DNA from: Sepioteuthis lessoniana
Taxonomy: Eukaryota; Mollusca; Cephalopoda; Myopsida; Loliginidae
Assembly: GCA_963585895.1 (NCBI GenBank)
Contig: OY757947.1
Location: 37,423,450 to 37,487,449, forward strand
DNA length: 64,000 nt
Reading direction: 5' to 3'
The translations under genes were made by a program, and so were the position numbers. Below the pieces are notes generated by a model. That model saw only the letters and a list, made by a program, of their open reading frames with translations, was not told where the DNA came from and searched no databases. Numbering within the stretch: the first letter of the stretch is position 1; each line of letters begins with the position of its first letter. This document shows, piece by piece, positions 1-11,800 of the stretch.

Positions 1-1460
1 TTTTATTTACTAAACTTTCCTTAGAGATGTCACATTGGTTTCAGCTCTTTTCAAGTAACTGTTGTTGCGTAAGAGATTACTTTTTTTGACATTCTCTTAA
101 AATTTCCTAAGATTTGCTTTGGCATATTTTGGTGTGTGTGTATGTGAGAGATAGAGAGAGGCTTGAGGAGAAAGAGGAGAGAGAGAAAGATTGAGAGAGG
201 CATGAGGAGAGAGAGAGAGAGGCATGAGGAGAGAGAGAGAGAGAGATAAGAAAATATGTACTTACAGTAGCTGCTGTTTCTTAAGTGGTCACCCGTATGA
301 ATATTGAACAGGCTCATTGCTGCTTATCTTCTTTCTTACACTTTTCTAAAATTTGCTTTGGTATGGCACACAAACCTCAGGTAGCCAATTTGGATTAATT
401 GATCATCCATTAAATTATAGCTTACTCAAAACGGCTTAACTTCTTTCTTGTTCTTTTCATTCACTAAGTTTAGCTTAGATATAGAATTGCAATAGAGGGC
501 TAAGACACCTCCCTGACCAATGTGATTCCCAGAGATGACACTAAGCCATCTGATGGGGAGGATCCAGTCTTGAAGCTTTGGGAAGCAGGGTCACATAATG
601 CTCAGCCACTAGAACCTTATCCTTAAGCATTATCAGATGCCACCTCTGGCCAACAGGCAGCTTTGTTGGGGAAAAGTCTTAACCCTCTGAAGGGTAGCAG
701 CCAGCATATACTACAACCCCAGCCAACAGGATAGAAAGGAGGCTACTGTTGTTTTGAAAATAGATAAAACTCTAATAATTCCTTATACAGTATGTTGTAC
801 CTTGGCCTAGTCTCCTGGGTTCAGACATGGAAATCGCAGTGTAATATTGAGATTAAAAGGCATAAGACTAATGAAAATAACCAAAAAGCCAAAGATTACA
901 TTTATAGCGAGAAAGTAGAGAAATCAATTTTCACTTCTAGAAAGAAGAATTGTTTAATCTCAATTCTAACTTTGATAATAATATAATTTCTTACTACGCG
1001 AGACACTTTCTCAATATTTCTTCTCTAACTCAAAATATGCCAATAGTAATTTCAAAATTTGTGTCTGCTAAACATTTGCAACTTTTATGTTGGCTAATCA
1101 AGTAATATATAATTACAAAAAATTACCTAATCAGATCAAAAACAGAAAATTCTGACATTCAAATTAAATGATTTCAGGAAAAGAAATTTTTTTCTATTCC
1201 AGATAGATAATAGCATTTTTTTTCTTTTAGATGGATGTGACATGTTGGTCAACAGTGACATTGTTGAACAATGTAAAAAAACCCAACAAAATGTCAATGA
1301 ATTAGAATTAATTTGTTTGCCACTGGCATTAATATTGTTACTACAGTTAAGTGATTTTAATTATTGAAAAATTTTAACAGTAAATAGCACTGTTTTAAAA
1401 TAATTGGCAATGTTACAGCCAATGTATTCATATAGTTTACTTTAGAGTAAGACCAATGAA
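1..1460 (+). repeat. Dispersed repeat family S1, copy a
   Basis: Non-coding interspersed repeat. The same ordered blocks recur at about 18690-19790 on this strand and at 31480-32360 reversed. Shared landmarks include a block about CAACAGGATAGAAA, a block containing TTCAGACATGGAAAT and one containing GAGACACTTTCTCAATATT. The segment near 640-740 resembles the 3' tail of family R (GTTGGGG, TCTTA..CCTCT, ACAACCCCAGCC), so S1 and R share a tail module. Short frames inside it have no protein resemblance I recognise. Confidence 0.7.
126..250. repeat. GA-rich simple repeat
   Basis: Imperfect (GA)n with interspersed GGCATGAG units. The long minus-strand frame here encodes only Ser/Leu repeats read from CT repeats and is not a gene. 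Confidence 0.85.
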
Positions 1461-1966
1461 AGGATGATTTCACATTCACCACAGAAGTAGAGCCTCACTA
1501 CTAGATACAGCTGAGCATGATACTAAATCCCCTTTTGTCATGGGAACTTACTCTTTAGCAACCCAAATTTAAATAATGGAGGAGACTGTCCTTCACTTTG
1601 TAATCATGTTTTTGATGAAAGTGTAAATAAATCTCTTCCACTTGTTACCTCCTGCGACAGACAGGGATCATTTAGAATTGGTATAGCAAGCAGTTGAGGA
1701 GAAACAAAATATGTAATTCAAAACAGCTGTACTCTGACAGAGTCACTGCTTATACTATTAATTCTAACAGCAAAATGTAATATAGTAGAGGATATACTTT
1801 TTATCCCTTCTTTGATGAAAATAAAACACCACCTTTTTTTCATTGATATTATTTGGAAGTGATGAGTGGTTATCTCCCCTTTGTTTTCAATCATTTAAAA
1901 CATTGGATTGCCTTTATTCTGTGAAAGACATTCTGTTTCATGTTTACATATTCATAAAAGCAGTAC

Positions 1967-2009
<43 letters not shown>

Positions 2010-2120
2010 CACATATAACAAAGAGAGAGAGAGAGAGGATATATGTTAGTTTTATTATTAATGTCTGTTTAAATTCTATTGGCATTTTGCTTAACTTGAT
2101 TGATATTGTCTTAGTTGGGT
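1440..2120 (+). repeat. Dispersed repeat family S2 with (TA)n core
   Basis: The blocks AGCTGTACTCTGACAGAGT, a (TA)n run at 1971-2007 and the downstream TTGGCATTTTGC..AACTTGA recur at 3070-3380, 5030-5260, 22210-22740 and, reversed, at 35390-36060. The (TA)n run sits at an equivalent place in several copies, so it is probably part of the repeat and not independent. Confidence 0.6.
1971..2007. repeat. (TA)n microsatellite
   Basis: Uninterrupted TA dinucleotides, followed by a short (GA)n run at about 2019-2040. Confidence 0.95.
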
Positions 2121-2259
2121 TAACTTGGAAAATTACAAAAACAAATATCAAGGCTCTTTCATCACTATCTTAAAGAATGAGACATGATCCAATTGCAACT
2201 TTCATAATAATGCAATTTCTTAATAATTTTTCAATATATCTTCTCTCACTGGAAATTTA

Positions 2260-2930
2260 TAGACAAACAGGATAGAAAGGAGGTTACTGTTGTTTTGAAA
2301 ATTCATAAAACTCTAATCAGACTTCATATAGAATATTGTGCCTAGTCTCCAGTGTTCAGACATGGAAATTGCAGTCTAATATTGACATTAAAAGGCATAA
2401 GACTAACTAAAATAACCAAAGAGCCAAAAATTAAACTTTGAGGGAGAAAATAGAGAAATTAATTTTCACTACTAAAAAGAAGAATTAAGTTTAATCTCAA
2501 TTCTAACTTTGATGATAATACAATTTCTTACTATGTGAGACACTTTCTCAATATTTCTTCTTTAACTCAAAATATGTCCATTGTGATTTGAAAATTTGAG
2601 TCGACTAAACAATTGGAACTTTTTTTTAATTGGCTAATCAAGTAATACATATTTGCAAAAAATTGCCTAATGAGATCAAAAACAAATTTTGTGTAGAAAA
2701 TTCCAACATACAAATTAAATGATTTCAGGAAAATAATATCTTTTTATTTAACATGGACGGGACATGTTAGTCAACAGTGACTTTCTCAAAGAAGTTAAAA
2801 AAACAAAAAAAAAAAAATTTGAATGAATTAGAATTAATCTGTTTGCCACTGGAATTAATATTGTTTCTACAGTAAAATGATTTCAATTATTGAAAAATTA
2901 TTGAAGTAAATGTCACCAGGGACTCATCTA
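2260..2930 (+). repeat. S1 family, partial second copy
   Basis: Repeats the 720-1400 part of the S1 copy at the window start in the same orientation, with scattered substitutions and small indels. It begins at the shared ACAGGATAGAAAGGAGG block. Confidence 0.65.
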
Positions 2931-3069
2931 AAACAAAAAAAAAAACTAATCTATTTAATTCCCTGATTAACATCTTTTCAAAACATTTGTCATTTCATAT
3001 GAACAACATCAATAGGACAAAAAAATTTAAGTAAATTTTTATCATTGCCATAGTTTAAGCAAAATGTTT

Positions 3070-3323
3070 AATTTCAAGCAGCTGTACTCTGACACAGTTA
3101 CTGTTTTATACTATTAAATAGCAAAATGTAATCAAGTAGAGGATATAGTTTTATCTCTTCTTTGATGAGAAAGAAAACACCCACTTTTCTCTTTGATATA
3201 ATTTAGACTTGATGAGCAGTTATCTCCCCTTTACTCTCATCATTTAAAAAATTGCATTGGCTTTTTTCTGTCAAGGACATTCTGTTTCATGTTTACATAT
3301 TCTTAAAAGCATTCCTTTAATGC

Positions 3324-3382
<59 letters not shown>

Positions 3383-3600
3383 CAGCCAGTGTATTCATAT
3401 AGTTAACTTTGGAGTAAGACCAATGATAGGATGACTTGACATTCACGAGGAACTCATCTAAAATTTAAAAAAAATACTAATAATGCTTGACAAAATAATC
3501 TATTTAATTTCCTGAATAATATCTCTTCAAAACATTTCTCATTTCATATGAACAACATCAATAGGGAAAAAAATATAAGTAAATTATTCAAGTACCAAAG
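3070..3600 (+). repeat. S2 family, second copy
   Basis: Matches 1700-2010 in order: AGCTGTACTCTGACA, GAGGATATA, TTATCTCCCCTTTACT, then (TA)n at 3326-3380. Confidence 0.6.
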
Positions 3601-4740
3601 TTTATGCAAATAAATTACATTGTATGGATATTTTCCATATTTTCATTCCAAATTATTTGTGTTCCTAATTATTACTTTCCAACAATCAGAAAGAAATGAA
3701 AATTTTCCAATGTATGGTGGCATTAATAATTATTTTTGAACATGCCTTTTTTATGGACGAATTTATTTAATTCAAGAATATCTTTTCGAAATTTTTCTAT
3801 CGGTTCAAATCCACAACACCATAAGTTAAAAAAAATAGCATTGACTTTAAATTGGTAGTTTCTTAGAAAAATTCTAAGGGAAAATCATTTCATATTGTGT
3901 TTTGTATTATGTGGGAAATTACTTAACAGAATTTAATATCTCTATAGATATTGTATTCATGGTGTATATGTTCTAAACAAGGACCAGTTTTTAAAGTTGA
4001 TGTGAAAAGTTATAAAAAAATAGATGACAAAGGCTGGTTTGCTTTTTTTGTTTAATAGAATATCAACTTTTGTGTGATGCCCAAGGAGGCATTACAAACA
4101 AATAATAATTATCCTTATTGTAATTCATTATTCTATATTTACAGTTAAAAGCTGTATAAAAACCTACTTCCAAATTTAGTTAAATTTCAAGAATATTTCA
4201 TCTAGAGATCCACAATTATATAAACATCTTATGTAATTGTAGATATGCAAAACTTGTAATATCTTTGTTTATTCCTAATAAAGTAAGTTAAATCATCTTA
4301 TAAAACCAAATGAAACTGAAAACAGTTTTAAATGTTGATTTGTATTAAAAGAAAGAAAACAAATCAGATTGAATTAGTAAATGAAATGTCCTTCTATCAA
4401 GAGGAATTTTGCATAAGGTAAGAAAATGAGAATGTATATTTTTGTGTCAGAGTTAAGAAAATTTAGCTGAGTTATAACTGATATAAGACATTTATCTTTT
4501 AAGTAGGAAAATTCATATATAAGTAACTTTTTCAACATATTTTCCTGAGATCAAGTCAATGGAAATGTTTATTGACATCATTCAGTATTTAATCAAATGT
4601 CACAATATATGTTCTAAATTCATTGTATGCCAATTTGTAATAAATATTATTTGTGATATCATTGGATGTTTTCTATTTAATGGTATATCAACCTTTTGGG
4701 ATAATTCAATATTAAATCAACTTCCTGTTTGTATACATTT

Positions 4741-4778
<38 letters not shown>

Positions 4779-5030
4779 GGTGCATGTTTACATTATTTGT
4801 AACAGACAAGTTGACAGTTAAGTATTTTTTAAAGATTTAGTAAAGCTCATTTGTTAGCACACAGTTAAATGTAAAGTACTGCTAGCACTAAGAAATATTT
4901 TTATTATTCATTTGTTTGTTGACAGTTAAATTATTTGAAGTATTCTCATACAGCTCTAATTATTCTAAAGTAATTTCCTTACTCAAAGATTTTGCTTAAG
5001 CTCATGATTTATCATGTTTTTGGTGCTTTT
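3600..5030. other. AT-rich DNA, no gene seen
   Basis: Very AT-rich, with stops in all frames and a (TA)n run at 4744-4775. The open frame at 4559-4840 crosses that microsatellite and is judged accidental. Confidence 0.6.
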
Positions 5031-5260
5031 TAAGTCATCTCCCTTTACTGTCATTGGTTAAAAACATAATTTGCCTTTTTTCTTTCAAAGCATTGTTTCA
5101 TGTTTATAGGTATGCTTCCATTTTAATAAAAGCATTGCAACTTATAAATAAATATATATATAAAATACATAAGATAGGGAAAGAGCATATTTGTTAATTA
5201 ATTAGATTAGTTTTATTTTATTCTCTTGGCTTTTAGCCAAACTCGACAATTAAAAGTTTT
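5030..5260 (+). repeat. S2 family fragment
   Basis: Shares the TCATGTTTATA..AAAGCATT block and the following TTGGC..AAACT block with the other S2 copies; the (TA)n run is reduced to a few units near 5151. Confidence 0.5.
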
Positions 5261-5935
5261 CAAGTATTGCTAGCCCTAATGTTTATAGAGACTTAAATTA
5301 TTTGAAGCATTCTCATACAACTCTAATAATTCTATTCAAAGTAAATTCTTTACTCACAGATTTTGCTTAAGCACATGGTTTGTCATGTTTTTGTTTTTTT
5401 TGTATCAAAAATAATTTAACAGAAAACATAGCTTGTAAACACTGCTTACTTAAAAAAAACAATTTCCACCCAGCTAAAAAAATCTGCTGTTTATATCAGA
5501 TGATGAAGGAAAATATTCTATTTCTGAATCTAGCAATTTCAGTAATTATAATTTTCTAGAATCATTATTCTAATAAACGACTATCTTCTAAAGGAAAATG
5601 ATTTCAAAAATAAAACATATAACAAAAAAACTCAACAATAATAAAATATTTTTTAGGTTTTCTTTTAAATTTTTTGTTACTTTTTCATGCTTTTTCACAT
5701 TGCATCGTTTTTTTTTATTTTCTTTATAAAAAAACTGAATGAAACATATAAATTTGCAATCCTTCCTGATTACTTTCTATTTCAAGATTTTCATTTTATT
5801 TATAAAATGCAAAAAATTATGAAAAATTTAACATTACTTAAATATTTTAATTTACCTTTCAATATTTATTACTGTTCTTAATTTTTCATATCACAGTTTT
5901 CCCTTTTTTTTTCATTGTAAAAAACATTCATTGAC
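5260..5935. other. AT-rich DNA, no gene seen
   Basis: Contains AT-rich low-complexity sequence with a similar stretch at 13500-14160 (words such as TTTGCTTAAGCxCATG and AACAGAAAATA recur). No coding signal. Confidence 0.5.
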
Positions 5936-6094
5936 ATTTAATAGTGTTACAAATTGTTATGAGAAAAAAGTTAAAAAATTAAACATCTCAAGTTCTGAAA
6001 TTGTTAAATGCTGAAATAGCTTACTGCACTTTATCACCTGACAAACACCAGCTTTCAATTTGAGTGAATTGGTTTTGAAAGTAAAAAATTTTCG

Positions 6095-6098
<4 letters not shown>

Positions 6099-6133
<35 letters not shown>
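6099..6133. repeat. (TA)n tract at SINE 3' end
   Basis: TA run directly abutting the 3' (minus-strand) end of the SINE that follows. It is absent at the same place in duplication copy B, so it probably arrived with or grew from the SINE tail. Confidence 0.85.
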
Positions 6134-6137
<4 letters not shown>

Positions 6138-6400
6138 AAAGTTAGCGACCATAGTCGAGGGTGACCCGAAGGCTCCCTTTTCGATAGCTACTACACCAAG
6201 GTGTAGGGGAGGGCGCAACTCCATTCCCAGGATTGCTCCACTTTACCCTTGAACCGTACCTTATAATGCTGAGTGTTAAGCAAGGTGGTATCAAGTTCCA
6301 TTTTTAAAGTCTTTGGTATGACTCGACCTGGGATTGAACCCAGGTCTCCCGGGCCATTGGCGAACACTCTAACCGCTGGGCCAATGTCATGATGATCTAA
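6134..6400 (-). mobile_element. tRNA-derived SINE (family SINE-A)
   Basis: On the minus strand a tRNA-like head carries a Pol III A box (TGGCCCAGCGG) and B box (GGTTCAATCCC) whose T-arm stem CCTGG/CCAGG is intact. A roughly 180-bp unrelated body follows, ending in CTAACTTTACTT and then (TA)n. Copies: 13279, 28676, 36070, 38848, 42605 and 59785. This is one of the best-preserved copies. It is missing from the collinear site in duplication copy B near 22920, which dates it after the duplication, or to a loss in B. Confidence 0.85.
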
Positions 6401-6801
6401 AATTATCTGCATCTCCACAGAAAATAACAAAACCCGAGGTTAAGCAAAAATATTTTGTTTTGAAATTAGTTTGAAGAATTAGAGCATTGATTTTTTTGTA
6501 AATACTTTAACGATTTCTTAGATCTCTACCCAGTAAAAATGATTTATCAGTAACACAGGTAACTATTCAACTGTGTGCAACAAAAATACATGCATATATA
6601 AAATAAAAGCATAATCAGACATAAAAAAAATCATTTTCACCTACCACAGTATGCGCCGTTTTGTGTGATCAGAAAAGACAAAAACATAAACAAGTCTAAT
6701 CACTTTCGCCCTTAATAAACCTAGTGAATGGCCACATATTTATGAAATAGCTGTTATAATTAAAGTTATGAAATGATCCGTGGACTTGTTGAAGTTTATT
6801 T

Positions 6802-6816
6802 CAAAATGGCGACCTC
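6802..6816 (+). promoter_or_regulatory. YY1-like motif CAAAATGGCGACC
   Basis: The CAAAATGGCG core resembles the metazoan YY1/initiator-type motif often found at transcription starts. It is conserved at 23361 in duplication copy B. A CRE-like palindrome TGACGTCA follows near 7048 and is also conserved in copy B. Function is inferred from motif similarity only. Confidence 0.3.
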
Positions 6817-6852
6817 GTGAGTATCGATGACAAATTACAAAGGATTCTGAAA

Positions 6853-6972
6853 ATGTTGCCTGTTCGACAAAAACATCTTCAAAAGCGAAAAGAAATTACC
6901 CTTAACGCATCCATGCTAAACGTTCAAGAATTATACTCCATCATAATCCAGATAATAAATGTCATTAGATAA
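6853..6972 (+). other. Short ORF conserved in both duplication copies (39 codons)
   Basis: A frame open from 6811 with an ATG at 6853 encodes a basic, Leu/Ile-rich peptide (starts MLPVRQKHLQKRKEI). The copy at 23412-23531 keeps the same start and stop, and differs at few codons (Tyr/Leu and Ile/Thr near the C-terminus). I recognise no protein family. It could be an exon fragment of a duplicated gene, or non-coding sequence that happens to be open. Confidence 0.25.
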
Positions 6973-7076
6973 ATTAAATGAAATCGATATGAATAATTGT
7001 CAATCTTTTCTATGTGTCTTCCACCAGTGAATATAACAAATAAGGAAATGACGTCATCGTCTATAAGACATTCTGG

Positions 7077-7079
<3 letters not shown>

Positions 7080-7111
<32 letters not shown>
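7080..7111. repeat. Poly(A) run
   Basis: About 31 A residues; the equivalent place in duplication copy B has only about 11. Confidence 0.95.
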
Positions 7112-7113
<2 letters not shown>

Positions 7114-7817
7114 TGTTGCGACTATATTGTAAAATCTTTCGAATTTGACATCACAAAATTGTTTTAGAATTTAAAAAATCTTATTAATTAAAATCATATT
7201 CTATTTTGATTAGAAAACTGGCATATATGTTTTTGTTATGTTTTATATCACAAATCCGAATACATCCGAATGTTTCCGAAAAGAAAAGATAACTGCGTTT
7301 AAATTATAACCGAGAATTATTAGCGTCCTCATCTTCTACGACTACTAATTTAGAAATTAACAACAAAAATACCAGTAAAATCCAAATACTTTCGTAATAA
7401 TAGAAAACTTACACTAAATTATAACGAAATATATTATTAATAGCGATAATAAATAAGTAAATAAAGGAATATAAAATCCCTCATTTCACAGAGACAATGT
7501 CAGACTAGTTTTTAAAATTAAAACATTTAACTTCATCTTTTTTTACGTAGAGCCCATATATTTTAATGCATTAGCATGAACAGAAAAAAATAACACGAAA
7601 ATCTTAAACCAAGTGTCACAATATATGTATTCATTTGATTGTATGCCCATTTTGAAGTTTTCATTTGAAAATTTTTATCTGTGTTATTACTGGATATTTT
7701 TCGTTTAAAAGTGTATCTGACTTTTTGAATGATTTGATATTAAATCCGCTTCATACATATATGATTTGAAAACGATGAGTTAACACTCAACTATATTTTT
7801 AAATGACATGTTAAAGC

Positions 7818-8075
7818 TCATTTGTTTGCATACAATTTGATGTTTTCAAATATTGCTAACACTAATAATTCAGCATTTAAATATTCTAAAGCGTTTGCAA
7901 GAATAAAAAAAATAGATAAAAACGTCATGATATTTGGAATAGAATTCAAGTGATTAAAACACGCTGACCGATTTACGCGAGAGAGTCGCTCATGTCTTTT
8001 TTGCGGAAATAATCTTCTCGGACATTTTGTCTTCTCAAGCTGATAAATTAAGCTATTGTCTTTACCAGTTAACAT
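7818..8075 (-). other. ORF shared by both duplication copies, function unknown
   Basis: 85 codons with an ATG. The segment reading LTGKDNSLIY..KTK..RRLF..KRHER.SRV.RSAC has a counterpart at 24358-24549 (LTGKDNSLIYRLKKTK...). The basic central part differs by many substitutions but no frameshift over about 45 codons. Downstream parts differ. No family is recognised, and conservation may only reflect the recent duplication. Confidence 0.25.
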
Positions 8076-8675
8076 AATTATTATGTTTAAAGAGAAAAGA
8101 AGTTAGACTCGTACTTCATGACAATTTATCTCATTATAACAGATTATATGTATTTATTTATGTAATTTCAGTGGAGTGACGACAACCACGGTTAATTATG
8201 AATAAGATTTCACCAGATATGAAGTAATAAGTGTAACTATAATTATAATCATTGATGAATTTAATCTTCATTAAGTAATGCATTTATTAAGGTGTAAGTT
8301 ATTAATAATTCTTTCTGTAGTCATAAATAATTGAGGAATCCAACAACGTATCGTAATTTGTTTCTTTTAATATCATTCATTTCAAATCATCATATCAGAT
8401 TCTTTTTGTCATCTGTTGGAGCTCACTTAAAAAATTTCATTCTGTGCTCCCATGTCATTTCTTTTAAATAGTAAGTTTGATTCTGATTTTGTGTTCTGAG
8501 CTAAATTTACTAAATAATTATGGAATGGATTTATATTTTCAAGGAACAATTTCAATGTTTACATTGTTGGATACCTGATTCTGAGCTTTATGAGCAGTTA
8601 TCTCCCCTTTACTGTCAATGTTTATTAAAATTTATTTATCTTTCCTATGTCATTGACATTTTTGTTGTTCAAGTC

Positions 8676-9315
8676 CGTGGGTTGTTTGCGTTTTATGGCA
8701 TATCAACCTTTGGAAGTTATTTAATGCCATATCCATTTTTATGCTAATAATTATTATATTAGATTATAATCTGTTCTATTTCACACATGAGTACACGGCT
8801 AAATTTTTAAAAGCATTTCTATTTTAGTCTATTTAGTTTATTCAAACAGTTCTAATTCAGCCAATTCTGTTTAGTATACATATAGATTTTGTTCACATAC
8901 AGTTAAATGTCAAAACAGTTCCATATTAAACAATTCAGTTTAATCTAAGTACACTATCAATATTAAAAATAGTTCCATTTAAAGCAATTCAGTTTACCAT
9001 AAGTACACAGTTTGTCAAAAACATTTCTATTTCAAGCTATTCAGTTTAGTCAAACACTTCTACTTAAAACAATTCAGTTCAGCCTAAGTCTGCTGTTTAT
9101 TTCTATTTAACCCTATCTGGTTCTACCATTCTGTGCTAGAGTGGACCTGGTAGTGAGGGCAATGGAAGAGTACTCCTCATTCTCCAAAGCTCTAGAATAA
9201 CATTAACCTCACCATCAGATTGTTTAGTGTCATATCCAGGACACTCTTTGGGGTGGGGAATCTTACCCTTCTGCAGTGGTGTACTTGGTGTATTCTACAG
9301 CTCCAACCGACTGGG
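8676..9315 (+). repeat. Family R element, copy in duplication A
   Basis: Starts with the R head hairpin (TTTATGGCATATCAACC ... GTTATTTAATGCC), continues with repeats of the AATTCAGTTTAG / ACAGTTTA..TGTCAAAA minisatellite, and ends with the R tail (GTGTCATATCCAGGACACTC hairpin and CCGACTGGG). Absent from the collinear position of duplication copy B. Confidence 0.75.
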
Positions 9316-9390
9316 CAATTTTTGTTGTTTAGTGTTTATAGATGTTATTACATTTTGATGAAAGTATTGCCACAATTTCTTTATGTATAA

Positions 9391-9490
9391 AAGAGAGAGA
9401 GAGAGAGAATTCAATATATATTGGTTGGTTGGTTGGTTGGGCTTTATGAAATGTCAATCATTTTAGCTATTTTAATGCCAATTCATTTTC
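9391..9490 (+). repeat. (GA)n plus R-family head fragment
   Basis: (GA)n at 9391-9409, then four GGTT units and a diverged R head ending ..TTTTAATGCC. Confidence 0.7.
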
Positions 9491-9987
9491 ATAGATTTCA
9501 ATTAAATATATGATCTGTAAACTCATTTTGTTAATAATATTTTAAAATCTGAGTAGGCTCATAATTTTTTTTGTACACAGGTAAATTCCTTCAAGTATTG
9601 CTATCTAACACTAATAATTCTATTCAATATTCATCATTCATTTGCAGACTGTGAAATAGTTGCAAGTATTACTGTTTAACAGTAATTATTCTATTCAATA
9701 GCATTCATTTGTGCAGAGTTAAATGGTTGCAAGTATTGCAATGTACTACCAATAATTCAATTTAGGCACACTGTTCATGGGTTTCAAGTCTTGCTACTTT
9801 CTGATAATAATTCTATTCAACATTACTCTGTTGTTTTACACATTTTAATTGTTCCAAGTATTTTTTATGTATCATTATCAATTCTAATAAACATCAGTCA
9901 CTTGTCTACACATAGTTAAATGGTAAAAGTTCTATTTCTAACAATTCAATGAAACCTCAGTCATTTGCTTACACAGGTAAATTGTTC

Positions 9988-10354
9988 GTTGGGCTTTATG
10001 GCATATCAAACTCTGTAGGATATTTAATGCCACATGATATTATACATAAAGAGTTAAAATGGTCAAACTTTTATTTCTAACTTTTCTATTTAAGATGTTT
10101 ACACACAAGTTAAATAACAATCAGTTCTATTCGACTGATAGAACGAACCCTATCAAAGTGCTATCTGGTTGATAGAACCTACCAATGTGCTATCACTTTA
10201 GGTCAGAATGGATCTGGGAGTGATAGCAATGAAGAGGTACTCAATATTATCCATAGCTGGAACTATGCACTAAGATGGTTAGACATCATATGCACGATAC
10301 TTGTTGGTGGGGAATCTTACCCTCTGTGTAGAGATGCAGTTAGTGCGTTAAAAT

Positions 10355-10387
<33 letters not shown>
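9988..10387 (+). repeat. Diverged R-family copy with terminal (GA)n
   Basis: Head GGGCTTTATGGCATATC at about 9989 and a diverged tail (GGTCAGAATGGATCTGGGAG.. to ..GAGATGCAGTTAG), followed by (GA)n at 10360-10387. The collinear copy at 25305-25672 retains the same architecture including the (GA)n. Confidence 0.7.
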
Positions 10388-10619
10388 CATATTAGTTTGT
10401 TAATATGATTCTTATGGTATATATTCTATTGTATTGGCCTTTTCCCAAACTTGACCAATGTTAAGTTGGTTTAACCAGCAGCATGTCAAAATAAAAACAA
10501 ATAAGTAATTACATCAAAGAAAATAAATAAATCTATTTAATTCCATGATTAATGTGTCTTCAGAATATTTCTATTAATTCACATCAACAATATCAATAGT
10601 GCAAAAAATTATCAGAAAG

Positions 10620-11632
10620 GTTTGGTTTGTTGGGTTTTATGGCATATCAACCTTTGTAGGTTATTTAATGCCAAACCCATTTTTATTAAATAATCTGTTC
10701 TATTTAAAACAATTCAGTTTAGCATAAGTACACAGTTTAATGGTCAAAAACATTTCCATTTCTAACTATTCAAGAAGTTGTATGAAACAATTCGGTTAAG
10801 TGTAAATACAGTTTTAATGTCGAAAAACAGTTCTATTTCAAATAATTCAGTTAAGCATAAGCACTCAGTTTAAATGTAAGTACGGTTTAATTGTAAAAGT
10901 CATTTCTATTTCAAACTATTCAGTTTTACTCAAACAATTCACTTTAGCGTAAGTATGCTGTTAATTCTATTTAACCCATAGATAGGACGCTTATCAGGGG
11001 CTACCACTCCGGGCCCGAGTGGTCCGGGGAGCAATGGCAATGAAGGGGTACTCTGCATACCCCAAAGCTCCAGCATTGCTGGAACCTCACTATCAGGTTG
11101 TTTAGTGTCATATCCAGGACACTCGTTAGGGGGGGTCTTACCCCTCTGCAGAGAAGCAGTCGGTGTATTCTACAGCCCCAGCCGACTGGGCAATACACAG
11201 AGTTAAATGTCAAACAGTTTTATTTCAGATAATTCAGTTCAGCATAAGTACACAGTTTAGACGTCAAAAACAGTTCTATTTCGAGCAAATTCAGTTCAGC
11301 ACTGGTACGCAGTCTCAATGTCAAAACAGTTCTATTATAAACAATTCAGTTTAGCATAAATACGCAGTTTAAATGCAAAAATCAGTATAGTGAAAGAAGC
11401 ACGTAGTTCTATTTTACCCATAGATAGGACCATTATCAGGTGCTACCACTCCGGGCCAGAGTGGACCCGGGAGCGATGGCAATGAAGGGGTACTCGGCAT
11501 TCCCCAAAGCTCAAGCATTGCTGGAACCTAACCATCATATTGTTTAGTGTCATATCCAGGACACTCGTTGGGGGGGGTCTTACCCCTCTGCAGAGAAGCA
11601 GTCGGTGTATTCTACAGCCCCAGCCGACTGGG
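10620..11632 (+). repeat. Family R element, near full length with doubled tail
   Basis: About 1 kb. Order: head hairpin at about 10630-10675; an AT-rich core of about 57-bp minisatellite units built on AATTCAGTTTAGCATAAG; tail 1 at about 10975-11190; more core; tail 2 at about 11417-11632. Each tail can fold into hairpins AGTGTC/GACACT and CAGTCGG/CCGACTG at the extreme 3' end. The same doubled-tail arrangement recurs at 53222-54482, which supports this as the true full-length unit. The short frames inside (11001-11354) are not genes. No transposase or terminal inverted repeat was seen, so the mobilisation class is unknown; a non-autonomous, Helitron-like element is only a guess. Confidence 0.8.
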
Positions 11633-11734
11633 CAATGATATTAGAAAGAGAATTATTCAAATGAAAACATAATATACAGTGACACTAATAATTAGTTTTA
11701 AGCAGGCCTTTTTCATAGATTCAATTGAGGTAGT

Positions 11735-11800
11735 CAATATTCTCCAGAGCTGGAGCTATGCACTAAGATGGTTTAGTGTCATATGCAAGACACTTGATAT
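11735..11800 (+). repeat. R-family tail fragment
   Basis: Short diverged piece (CTCCAGAGCTGGAGCTATGC, then GTTTAGTGTCATAT..GACACTTG) of the same subtype as the tail at 10180-10345. Confidence 0.55.

Larger units (their letters stand above)
5935..10485 (+). repeat. Segmental duplication, copy A
   Basis: Collinear with 22745-25775, at roughly 85-95% identity by eye over long stretches. Differences: a SINE plus (TA)n at 6099-6400 only here, about 100 bp near 7445-7540 only here, and about 1 kb (8650-9690) with an R element only here. Both copies end near the words GGTTTAACCAGCAGC. A third, heavily deleted relative lies at 36690-37020. No complete gene is recognised inside, but a 130-bp core near 6800-6935 is almost invariant between copies. 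Confidence 0.8.
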
